A DNA stretch of 11,954 bases from an uncultured Pseudomonadota bacterium (GTDB lineage Bacteria > Pseudomonadota > Gammaproteobacteria > Burkholderiales > Casimicrobiaceae). Positions 1 to 6,280 of the stretch are shown in pieces. The stretch is from contig CALFEY010000074.1 of NCBI GenBank assembly GCA_937958295.1, forward strand, positions 1-11,954. Direction: 5' to 3'. Position numbers and translations under genes: made by a program. The notes beneath the pieces are model-generated. The model was given only the letters and a program-made list of their open reading frames with translations, was not told where the DNA came from and did not search any database. How positions within the stretch are numbered: position 1 is the first letter of the stretch; each line of letters opens with the position of its first letter.

Positions 1-816
1 CTGCACGAACTGTTTCTGAAACAGCAGGAAGGCGATCAGGAGCGGCGCCGTCGACAGCAGGGTCGCGGCCGTGATGATCGACCAGTCGAGCCCCTGATCG
101 GTGGCGGAGAACACCTGCAACCCCACCGTGACCGGCCGCGACTCCACCGAGTTGGTGATGATGAGCGGCCACAGGAAATTGTTCCAGTGGTAGCTCACGC
201 TCACGAGCGCATAGGCGAGGTATGTCGGCCGCGCGAGCGGCACGTACACCTTCCACAGCACTTGCAAAGGCGTGCAGCCCTCCACGCGCGCCGCCTCGTC
301 GAGCTCGCGCGGCACCGTCTTGAACGTCTGCCGCAGGAGGAAGATGCCGAACGCGCTCGCCATGTAGGGCAAGCCGATCGCGAGGATGGTGTCCTTGATC
401 CCGAGGAAGGACATCGTGCGGTAGTTCTCCACGATGAGGACGTCGGGCATGATCATGAGCTGCACCAGCACCAGCGCGAACATCACGTTGCGGCCCGGGA
501 AGTCGAAGCGCGCAAAGGCATAGGCGGCGAGCGTGACGAGCACGAGCTGCGCCGCCAGCACCATCGTGACCAGGATCACGGTATTCAGGAAGTAGCGGGC
601 AAACGGCGCCGCCTCCCAGGCGCGCGCGAAGTTCTCGAGCGTGAGCGGCGCCGTGAGCTCGAAGCGCGTGGAGAACTCCGCCGGGTGGAAGGCCGTCCAC
701 AGCGCGTAGACGAGCGGGAGCACCCAGATGAGCCCCAGGAGCCAGGCACCGAGCGTTTCGAGCGCGCGCGAGGCGCCGCGCGGGGCGTAGACCATCGAGT
801 CGGTCGCAGCGCTCAT
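1..816 (-). CDS. Carbohydrate ABC transporter permease, MalG/UgpE type (3' end beyond window)
   Basis: Inner-membrane permease subunit of a sugar-type (CUT1-like) ABC importer. It would form the channel with the permease encoded just upstream. 272 codons are visible and stay open to base 1; relatives are usually about 275-285 residues, so only the last few are probably missing. The EAA loop that docks the ATPase is clear at residues 173-192 (DEAARVEG, with the invariant Gly at 180, ending VPLARP). Hydrophobic spans are visible near residues 21-38, 81-105, 118-135, 150-164, 196-212 and 235-267. The ATG at 816 overlaps the stop of the upstream permease as ATGA, which implies translational coupling and fixes the start. 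The sugar or glycerol-phosphate ligand cannot be read from the sequence. The partner ATPase and binding protein are presumably to the left of the window. Confidence 0.9.
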   Translation of the reverse strand, partial: MSAATDSMVYAPRGASRALETLGAWLLGLIWVLPLVYALWTAFHPAEFSTRFELTAPLTLENFARAWEAAPFARYFLNTVILVTMVLAAQLVLVTLAAYAFARFDFPGRNVMFALVLVQLMIMPDVLIVENYRTMSFLGIKDTILAIGLPYMASAFGIFLLRQTFKTVPRELDEAARVEGCTPLQVLWKVYVPLARPTYLAYALVSVSYHWNNFLWPLIITNSVESRPVTVGLQVFSATDQGLDWSIITAATLLSTAPLLIAFLLFQKQFVQ

Positions 817-1688
817 TGATAGTGCACCTTGCGCTCCAGGAAGAAGAATTGCGCGAGCGCGACGAGGCCGAGGATCACGAGCAGCACCACGGTGAGCGCC
901 GCGGCATACGCGGTGTCCCAGAAGCGGAAGCCGATCTCGTAGACGTAGTACAGGAGCAGCGACGTGGCGTTGTCCGGCCCGCCGCGCGTCATCACCACGA
1001 TGTGATCCACGAGGCGGAAAGCGTTGATGATCGCGTTCACGAGCACGAACAGCGTGGTGGGCATGAGCAGCGGGAACGTGACGCGCCGGAAGAAATACCA
1101 CCGCGACGCCCCCTCGATCGCCGCCGCCTCGGCGAGGCTCGGCGACATCGACTGCAGCGCGGCCAAGTAGAAGATCATGAAGAAGCCGGCCTCCTTCCAG
1201 ATCGTCACCACCATGATGGCCGGCAGCGCCGTGCTCTTGCTGCCGAGCCAGTTGTGGCTGCCGACTCCGAACACGTCCATGAACTTGGCGAGCAGGCCGT
1301 ACTCGGGCGTGTAGAAGAACAGCCAGATGTTGGCCACCGCGATCATCGGCAGGATCGTCGGCGTGAAGTAGGCCAGGCGCAGGAAGCCGCGGCCCATGAT
1401 CTTCTGGTTGACCCAGATCGCCATCAGGATCGCGAGGGCGATGGACACTGGGATGGTCCAGAAGGCGTACCAGAAGTTGTTCGACAGCGCTTGCCAGAAG
1501 ACCGGGTCTTCCGCGAGCTGCTGGTAGTTGTCGGTGCCCACGAACACGGAGGGGCGGCTGCCCTTCGGCGTCGAGAAAAAACTCTGCCAGAAGGTGGCCA
1601 CCGCCGGGTAGTGCGTGAAGAGCAGGAGCAGCACCATCGATGGCAGCAGGAGCAGCCAGGCGTGGATCCATTGGGTGGTTCGGGTCAT
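813..1688 (-). CDS. Carbohydrate ABC transporter permease, MalF/UgpA type
   Basis: First inner-membrane permease of the same sugar-type ABC importer, 291 residues, normal for UgpA-like proteins. The N-terminus has a charged start (MTRTTQW) followed by a long hydrophobic span at residues 10-25. Further spans lie near 72-92, 105-126, 157-178, 208-224 and 260-283. The EAA loop is at residues 187-211 (EAAAIEGASRW, Gly193, ending FPLLMP). The tail LVDHIVVMTRGGPDNAT (about 226-242) is the conserved segment of this permease family. The start codon at 1688 lies 12 bp after the LysR stop, with no good Shine-Dalgarno sequence (CCTCCG directly precedes ATG). It may therefore be translated by reinitiation after the regulator, or start later. 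Its usual neighbours, a binding protein and an ATPase, are not upstream here; a LysR gene is. Family assignment is firm, substrate unknown. Confidence 0.9.
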   Translation of the reverse strand: MTRTTQWIHAWLLLLPSMVLLLLFTHYPAVATFWQSFFSTPKGSRPSVFVGTDNYQQLAEDPVFWQALSNNFWYAFWTIPVSIALAILMAIWVNQKIMGRGFLRLAYFTPTILPMIAVANIWLFFYTPEYGLLAKFMDVFGVGSHNWLGSKSTALPAIMVVTIWKEAGFFMIFYLAALQSMSPSLAEAAAIEGASRWYFFRRVTFPLLMPTTLFVLVNAIINAFRLVDHIVVMTRGGPDNATSLLLYYVYEIGFRFWDTAYAAALTVVLLVILGLVALAQFFFLERKVHYQ

Positions 1689-1700
1689 CGGAGGCCGGCT

Positions 1701-2639
1701 TCAGTGGATGTCGCTGCAGCAATCTTTGAGGAAGTCGACGAGCGCCCGCACCTTGGGCGAGAGGCTCCCCTGGCGCGGCAACACGGCGTAGATCGCCCGG
1801 TTCTCCGGCGCGAAGCCGGGGAGCACCTCGATCAGGCGGCCGGCGCGAAAGTCTTCCTCCACGAGCAATCGCGCCGTCATCATGAGGCCTTGTCCGGCGA
1901 GCGCCGCGGCGCGGACCACCTCGCCGTTGTTGCTCACGAGGTTGCCGCTCACGCGGATCGATTCGACGCCGTTGCCGCGCTCAATTGGCCACGTCGAATT
2001 GAGGATCGCCCCGCGCGACACAAGGCAGTTGTGGCGCACGAGATCCTCGGGCGTGGCCGGCGTGCCGTGTTGCGCGAGGTAGGCAGGCGAGCCGCAGAAC
2101 ACGCGCCGGTAAGGGGCGAGCTTGAACGCCACAAGCCCCGGGTCGACCGTTTCCGCGATGCGGATGGCGATATCGATGCGCTCCTGGAAGAGGTCCACCT
2201 TCTCCACCGAGAAATCGATGTCGAGGGTCACCTTGGGGTAGCGCCGGGCGAACTCGGGCAGCCGCGGGGCGATTCGGCGCTCGCCGAATGCCAGGGGCGC
2301 TGTGATGCGCAATGGTCCGGCGGGCTCCCCGCGCAGGTCGGCGACCTCGGACTCGGCCTCGTCGAGCTCGCGCATGATGCGCAGGCAGTGCTCGTACAGC
2401 CGCTGGCCGGCCTCGGTGATGAACAGCCGCCGCGTAGTGCGGTTGACGAGGCGCGCCTTCAGTTGCGTCTCCAGCGACGACACGTGCTTGCTGATGGTGG
2501 CGGGGGTCACGCCCGAGCGCCGGGCAACCTCCGAGAAGCTCTGCAGCTCCACCACGCGCGCGAATACTCGCAAGGCAGTGAGGTCCTTCAACCCCCCCAC
2601 CCCTTGGCCGCCCGTGGAAACCTGCGTTTTGCCAGCCAT
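1701..2639 (-). CDS. LysR-family transcriptional regulator (CrgA/DmlR-like)
   Basis: DNA-binding regulator of 312 residues. The N-terminal winged helix-turn-helix spans about residues 17-75, with the HTH at 34-57 (SFSEVARRSGVTPATISKHV). It is followed by a linker helix and a periplasmic-binding-like effector domain from about residue 108 to 300 that should sense a small molecule. The text ALRVFARVVE...SF and the RTTRRLFITEAG wing are typical of the CrgA/DmlR branch. The chosen ATG at 2639 has AAGGGAAA about 10 bases upstream. A longer frame runs up to 2822 but its extra residues look non-coding. A TTG at 2591 would give the canonical LysR length (start at residue 17, KDLTALRVF) and follows a G-rich stretch, so the start is not settled. 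The gene is divergent from the catabolic operon at 2770, the usual layout for a LysR protein controlling its neighbour. It is also co-directional with the sugar permeases. Confidence 0.9.
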   Translation of the reverse strand: MAGKTQVSTGGQGVGGLKDLTALRVFARVVELQSFSEVARRSGVTPATISKHVSSLETQLKARLVNRTTRRLFITEAGQRLYEHCLRIMRELDEAESEVADLRGEPAGPLRITAPLAFGERRIAPRLPEFARRYPKVTLDIDFSVEKVDLFQERIDIAIRIAETVDPGLVAFKLAPYRRVFCGSPAYLAQHGTPATPEDLVRHNCLVSRGAILNSTWPIERGNGVESIRVSGNLVSNNGEVVRAAALAGQGLMMTARLLVEEDFRAGRLIEVLPGFAPENRAIYAVLPRQGSLSPKVRALVDFLKDCCSDIH

Positions 2640-2661
2640 TCCCGGCACTTTCCCTTGCGAA

Positions 2662-2682
2662 ATGGAACAAATGATATTCCAT
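2662..2682. promoter_or_regulatory. Perfect inverted repeat in the divergent regulator/operon region (candidate operator)
   Basis: ATGGAA at 2662-2667 and TTCCAT at 2677-2682 are exact reverse complements separated by nine bases, centred on 2672, in the only divergent intergenic region of the window. The surrounding 2655-2682 segment is distinctly AT-richer than the genes. On the minus strand the inner bases read TATCAT (2676-2671), five of six matches to a sigma70 -10 box, so binding here could cover a lysR promoter. The geometry is not the classical LysR T-N11-A box, so the binding protein is inferred from position only. No convincing -35/-10 pair could be assigned for the plus-strand operon. 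Confidence 0.5.
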
Positions 2683-2769
2683 GCCCCGGATTGCCGCCAT
2701 GGAGCCGGCTCGCGCAAACTCGCCCCATAACAAGCTGTCGCTGCTTCTCTTCCGGAGGACGTCGCTGTC

Positions 2770-3618
2770 ATGCGGTTCGCAAGCTTCCAACACCAGGGTC
2801 GGGACGGATTCGGCCTCGTCACCGGCGATCACGTCGTCGACCTCCGCGGTGAAGCCCCCACGCTGCGCGCCGCACTCGAGCAATGGGACAGCGCCGGCCT
2901 ATGCGAGCGCGCCCGGCAGGCGAGCGGGCCGCGCATTCCCCTCGCCGAGATCACCTGGCTACCGCCGATCCCGCATCCGGACAAGGCCATCTGCGTGGGC
3001 CTCAATTTCTACGAGCACGCCAAGGAAGCGAAGATGGCCGTGCCGACCAATCCTTCGCTCTTCGTGCGCTTCCCGTCGTCCCAGGTCGGCCATGGCGCCC
3101 CGGTGGTGCGGCCCGGTGCCTCGCACCAGTTCGACTACGAAGCCGAGCTCGCGGTGGTGATCGGCCGCCGCGGGCGGCACATCACGGAGGCGCAGGCGCA
3201 GGACCACGTCTTCGGCTACTCGTGCTTTGCCGAGAACTCGGTCCGCGACTGGCAGATGCACGGCCGCCAGGCCACGGCGGGCAAGAACTTCTTCGCGAGC
3301 GGCGCGTTCGGCCCATGGATCGTCACGCCCGACGAGGCCGGCCCGGTCGAGAAGATGGACGTGATCGGCCGGCTCAACGGCCGCGAGCTGCAACGCGACA
3401 GCGGCGCCAACATGATCTTCTCCGTGGCACGCACGATCGCGTACGTGACCACGTTCACCGAGCTCCTGCCTGGGGACGTCCTCGTGATGGGCACGCCCGC
3501 GGGCGTGGGCTTCACGCGCGACCCGCCGCTGTGGCTCGTTCCGGGCGACACGTTCGAGGTGGAGATCACCGGCGTGGGCACCCTCACCAATTCCGTCGTC
3601 GACGAAAGCGAAGCGTAA
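2770..3618 (+). CDS. Fumarylacetoacetate hydrolase (FAA hydrolase) family protein
   Basis: Predicted cytosolic, divalent-metal-dependent hydrolase of acylpyruvates, the class that cleaves fumarylpyruvate or similar ring-fission products. It has 282 residues: a short N-terminal region (about 1-65) and the FAH catalytic fold from about 70 to 278. Visible family motifs are KAICVGLNFYEHAKE (72-86), FDYEAELAVVIGR (121-133) with metal ligands Glu124 and Glu126, ENSVRDWQ (155-162), KNFFASGAFGPW (172-183) and MGTPAGVGF (240-248). Alignment by spacing with human FAHD1 (Glu71, Glu73, Asp102) puts Glu155 at the third metal ligand, which is usually Asp. The ATG at 2770 has GGAGG at 2754-2758, 11 bases upstream. 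It is the first gene of the six-gene operon and divergent from lysR. Exact substrate unknown; fumarylpyruvate or maleylpyruvate hydrolase is the likeliest role next to a gentisate-dioxygenase-like cupin. Confidence 0.9.
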   Translation: MRFASFQHQGRDGFGLVTGDHVVDLRGEAPTLRAALEQWDSAGLCERARQASGPRIPLAEITWLPPIPHPDKAICVGLNFYEHAKEAKMAVPTNPSLFVRFPSSQVGHGAPVVRPGASHQFDYEAELAVVIGRRGRHITEAQAQDHVFGYSCFAENSVRDWQMHGRQATAGKNFFASGAFGPWIVTPDEAGPVEKMDVIGRLNGRELQRDSGANMIFSVARTIAYVTTFTELLPGDVLVMGTPAGVGFTRDPPLWLVPGDTFEVEITGVGTLTNSVVDESEA

Positions 3619-3623
3619 GGCGC

Positions 3624-4631
3624 ATGGCCAATTCTCTGCTCTGGATCACCGAACAGGAGGTCGTCGACCTCGTCAGCTTGGACGACGCGATCCCCGCGCT
3701 GGAGCGCGGCCTGCGCTCGCTCGGCGAAGGCGCCGCCTTCAACGTACCCAAGGCGCTGGGTGGCTACGGCGACGGCTCCTCGATGCACTCGCTGGGCTCC
3801 GGCGCGCCGGCGCTGGGCTACGTCGGCTACAAGAACTGGGTGCACACCAAGCGCGGCGCCACCGCCGTGTTCGCGATGTTCGACGCCAACGACGGCAGCG
3901 TCGTGGCGATGATCGAGGCCGCCGCGCTGGGCCAGCTGCGTACCGCCGCCATGACCGGCGTGGGCACGCGCTGGCTCGCCGCCCCCGAGGCCGACGATCT
4001 CGCGCTCATCGGCACCGGCATGCAGTCGATCACGCAAGTCGCCGCGATCCACGCCGTGCGCCCATTGCGGCGCGTCCGCGTGTGGAGCCCCACGCCGGAG
4101 AAGCGGCGCGCTTTCGTGGGCAAGCTCGCCGGCGCCTTCGATTTCAAGGTGGAAGAGGCCGCCACGCTGGAGGCCGCCACGCGCGACGCGCCGCTGGTCA
4201 CGCTCGTGACGCGCGCGAAAGATGCCTTCCTCGACGCCTCCATGCTCGCGCGGGGTGCCCACCTGAACGCGGTCGGGGCCATCCTGCCCGCGAACGCCGA
4301 GTTCAAGCAGGACGTCTTCGACCGCGTCAGCATGATTGCGGTGGACGACGTACCCAACGTGCAGCGGGCGTCGCGCGAATTCATGGACCGCTTCGGGCTG
4401 CCCACAGCCGATTGGAGCCGCGTGCGGCCCATCGGTGACGTGATCGCCAAGGGGGAACCTCGCCCCGCCGGATGCGATCTGACGCTTTTCAAGGCGATGG
4501 GCATGGGGTTGTCCGACCTTTCCGTGGCCATCATGGTCCTCGACCGCGCGCGCGCGCGCGGCATCGGACGGTCGATCGCGCCTGCCGTGCGCGCGACGCC
4601 CCGGTTCACCTCCGCGGCCGAGAAAGTCTGA
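3624..4631 (+). CDS. Ornithine cyclodeaminase / mu-crystallin family NAD(P)-binding protein
   Basis: 335 residues, normal length for the family that includes ornithine cyclodeaminase, alanine dehydrogenase, ketimine reductase and mu-crystallin. Seen: GYKNW with Lys70, QLRTAAMTGVGTRWLA (104-119) and the Rossmann nucleotide loop LIGTGMQS (128-135). LNAVGAI is at 214-220 and the C-terminal LFKAMGMGLSDLSVA at 288-302. In true ornithine cyclodeaminase the GAD motif supplies the catalytic Asp; here that position is Ile220. The protein is therefore probably not an ornithine cyclodeaminase and is more likely an imine/ketimine reductase or amino-acid dehydrogenase. The ATG at 3624 is five bases after the FAH stop, with AAGG at 3617-3620. 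It lies inside a ring-degradation operon, which hints that an amine or imine intermediate is handled. That role is inference. Confidence 0.87.
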   Translation: MANSLLWITEQEVVDLVSLDDAIPALERGLRSLGEGAAFNVPKALGGYGDGSSMHSLGSGAPALGYVGYKNWVHTKRGATAVFAMFDANDGSVVAMIEAAALGQLRTAAMTGVGTRWLAAPEADDLALIGTGMQSITQVAAIHAVRPLRRVRVWSPTPEKRRAFVGKLAGAFDFKVEEAATLEAATRDAPLVTLVTRAKDAFLDASMLARGAHLNAVGAILPANAEFKQDVFDRVSMIAVDDVPNVQRASREFMDRFGLPTADWSRVRPIGDVIAKGEPRPAGCDLTLFKAMGMGLSDLSVAIMVLDRARARGIGRSIAPAVRATPRFTSAAEKV

Positions 4632-4642
4632 AGGAGATTGAC

Positions 4643-5734
4643 ATGAGCGAGTTCACTTTCGTCGACGTCAGCGAGCAGAAGACGCGCAAGCAGCACCACT
4701 GGCCGTCCGTGATCGTGCCGCGCAAGGCCATCGATGCCGAAATCGAGCGGCTGGCGTCCATCGCGCGTCCCGAAACGGGCCGGCGCGCCGCCTCGGTATC
4801 GCACCCTGCCAACACCGGTCCGGTGCCGGCGTTCGCGCCCGGCATCGATGCCACCGTCGAGGTACTGAAGCCCGGCGAGGAGTCGCTGCCGGTGGCACGC
4901 AACTCGTCGATGGTCGACATGTGCATCCGCGGCGAGGGCGTGGCCATGATCGGCAAGTCCACCCATGGCGTGGAACGCTTCGACGTGTGGAACACGCCCT
5001 CGATGGCGCCGCATCGTTACCGCAACACCGGCAAGGATCTCTTCGTCCGGCTCTCGTTCTCGAACGCGCCGCTGCTCGAGCGGCTCGAGGTGCACTACGT
5101 CGATCGCAAGCCCAAGCTCGTCGAGGAATCGAAGGAGGCCGCCGCGTCGGGCAAGGCCCGCGCCCGCGATCTTGCCGAGGACATCGACCTCGGCGCCGAC
5201 GGCGCGCGCCTGTTGGGCTACGAATACCTCATCGACATCGACACGGTCGAATGGAAGCCCTTGCTGTGGCGCTGGCGCGACGTCGAGCCGCACCTGGACA
5301 AGGTATTCAAGCGCGACCTCCGCTACACCGGGCGCCACCTCTACCTGCTGTACAACCCGGCCACCGAGCGGCGGATGGGCACGTCGCCCTGCTTTTTCGC
5401 AACGATCGCCAAGTACCCGGCGGACAAGATGGACATCGCGCACCGCCACGTCTCGGCCGCCATCAACTACTACTTCATCGGCCACGGCAAGAGCGCGGTG
5501 ATGGGCCGCAACCTCGAATGGGAAGCGGGCGACCTCCACCTGTCCGCGCCCGGCTGGGCCGTGCATCATCACGGCTCGCGCGAGCAGGGCTTCTGCGCGC
5601 TCACGATCCAGGACCATCCGCTGCACATCGCGATGGACTCGCTGCTCTGGCAGGAGACGCTGCAGGCGCCGATCCTCAAGCTCGGCTCCGACTACGGCTT
5701 CCAGACCAACTTGACCGAGCTCGAGCCGGCGTAG
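4643..5734 (+). CDS. Bicupin ring-cleavage dioxygenase-like protein (gentisate/salicylate 1,2-dioxygenase relative)
   Basis: 363 residues with two cupin domains. The C-terminal cupin (about 255-330) has AHRHVSAAINYYF with His267 and His269, then PGWAVHHHG with His308. The 39-residue spacing from the second to the third His equals that of the iron triad in salicylate 1,2-dioxygenase (His119, His121, His160). The N-terminal cupin (about 68-142) keeps the fold signature (IRGEGVAMIG, FVRLSFSNAPLL) and a His at 124, but has Ala85-Arg-Asn87 where HxH should be, so it should not bind metal. In gentisate and salicylate dioxygenases the N-terminal cupin is the catalytic one, so the arrangement looks swapped. 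The start at 4643 is supported by AAGGAG at 4631-4636, six bases upstream. The neighbouring FAA hydrolase and Rieske genes support a ring-opening role on a hydroxylated aromatic acid. Substrate unknown. Confidence 0.82.
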   Translation: MSEFTFVDVSEQKTRKQHHWPSVIVPRKAIDAEIERLASIARPETGRRAASVSHPANTGPVPAFAPGIDATVEVLKPGEESLPVARNSSMVDMCIRGEGVAMIGKSTHGVERFDVWNTPSMAPHRYRNTGKDLFVRLSFSNAPLLERLEVHYVDRKPKLVEESKEAAASGKARARDLAEDIDLGADGARLLGYEYLIDIDTVEWKPLLWRWRDVEPHLDKVFKRDLRYTGRHLYLLYNPATERRMGTSPCFFATIAKYPADKMDIAHRHVSAAINYYFIGHGKSAVMGRNLEWEAGDLHLSAPGWAVHHHGSREQGFCALTIQDHPLHIAMDSLLWQETLQAPILKLGSDYGFQTNLTELEPA

Positions 5735-5741
5735 CACGCGC

Positions 5742-6245
5742 ATGGACACGACACTCGCCCTGCCTACGGGGGTGGAGGTTGCGCGGCTCCGCCACGAGCT
5801 GCGCGACTTCTACGAGGAGATCGCCGACCTCCTCGACGACGATCGCATCGAGGACTTCCCCGCGCACTTCACCGACGACTGCCTGTACAAGGTCACGTCG
5901 CGCGAGAACTTCCGCGAGGGCCTGCAGGCCGGCATGATGTACTGCGACGGCATCGGCATGCTGCGCGACCGCGTGCTGGCCCTGCGCGAAACGCAGGTGT
6001 ACGAGCCGCGCATGTGGCGGCACTTCGTGAGCGGAGTGAAGATCCTCGCGGTGAACGGCGATACGGTTCGCACGCGCAGCAACTTCCTCGTGACCGAGAG
6101 CATGTCGGATGCCAATCCGGCGATCTTCCTCGTGGGGCAGTACCTCGACCTCGCCGTACGCCGCGGTGATCGCTGGCTCTTCCGCGAGCGCATCGCGGTG
6201 TGCGACAACCACCACGTGCGGCGGTCGCTGATCGTTCCGGTGTAG
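5742..6245 (+). CDS. Aromatic-ring-hydroxylating dioxygenase small (beta) subunit
   Basis: 167-residue protein of the SnoaL/NTF2-like fold, the structural beta subunit that assembles with the Rieske alpha subunit into the alpha3beta3 oxygenase. Seen: RDFYEEIADLLDDDRIEDF at 21-39 (the family's N-terminal helix), the FTDDCLYKV strand (43-51), MWRHFVSGVKI (91-101, matching the family RHxVSN segment), and RWLFRERIAVCDNHH near 144-158. It has no metal motifs, as expected. The ATG at 5742 is seven bases after the cupin stop; no clear Shine-Dalgarno is seen, so coupling is likely. It precedes the alpha gene, the reverse of the common alpha-beta order but the order known for the ortho-halobenzoate dioxygenase genes ohbA-ohbB. 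Confidence 0.88.
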   Translation: MDTTLALPTGVEVARLRHELRDFYEEIADLLDDDRIEDFPAHFTDDCLYKVTSRENFREGLQAGMMYCDGIGMLRDRVLALRETQVYEPRMWRHFVSGVKILAVNGDTVRTRSNFLVTESMSDANPAIFLVGQYLDLAVRRGDRWLFRERIAVCDNHHVRRSLIVPV

Positions 6246-6280
6246 CGGGCGAGCATCGCGGCCCCGCCAGGAGACCCGAA

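Noticed and set aside
816..2852. Very long plus-strand open frame opposite the first permease and lysR
   Set aside because: Its product is low-complexity and rich in Arg, His and Glu, typical of the antisense frame of GC-rich genes. The minus-strand genes carry clear family motifs.
4545..4560. (CG)8 dinucleotide tract
   Set aside because: It lies in frame within the OCD-family gene and encodes an Arg/Ala helix (DRARARG). In DNA this GC-rich such a tract is expected by codon bias, and there is no sign of slippage or a frame change.
3827..5749. Long minus-strand open frame opposite the OCD-family and cupin genes
   Set aside because: It is an antisense shadow with no recognisable domain and a composition typical of such frames; the plus-strand genes have strong motifs and ribosome-binding sites.
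6200..6280. N-terminal extension of the Rieske alpha subunit
   Set aside because: The extension overlaps the beta-subunit gene and has no family similarity, while the ATG at 6281 has a good ribosome-binding site.
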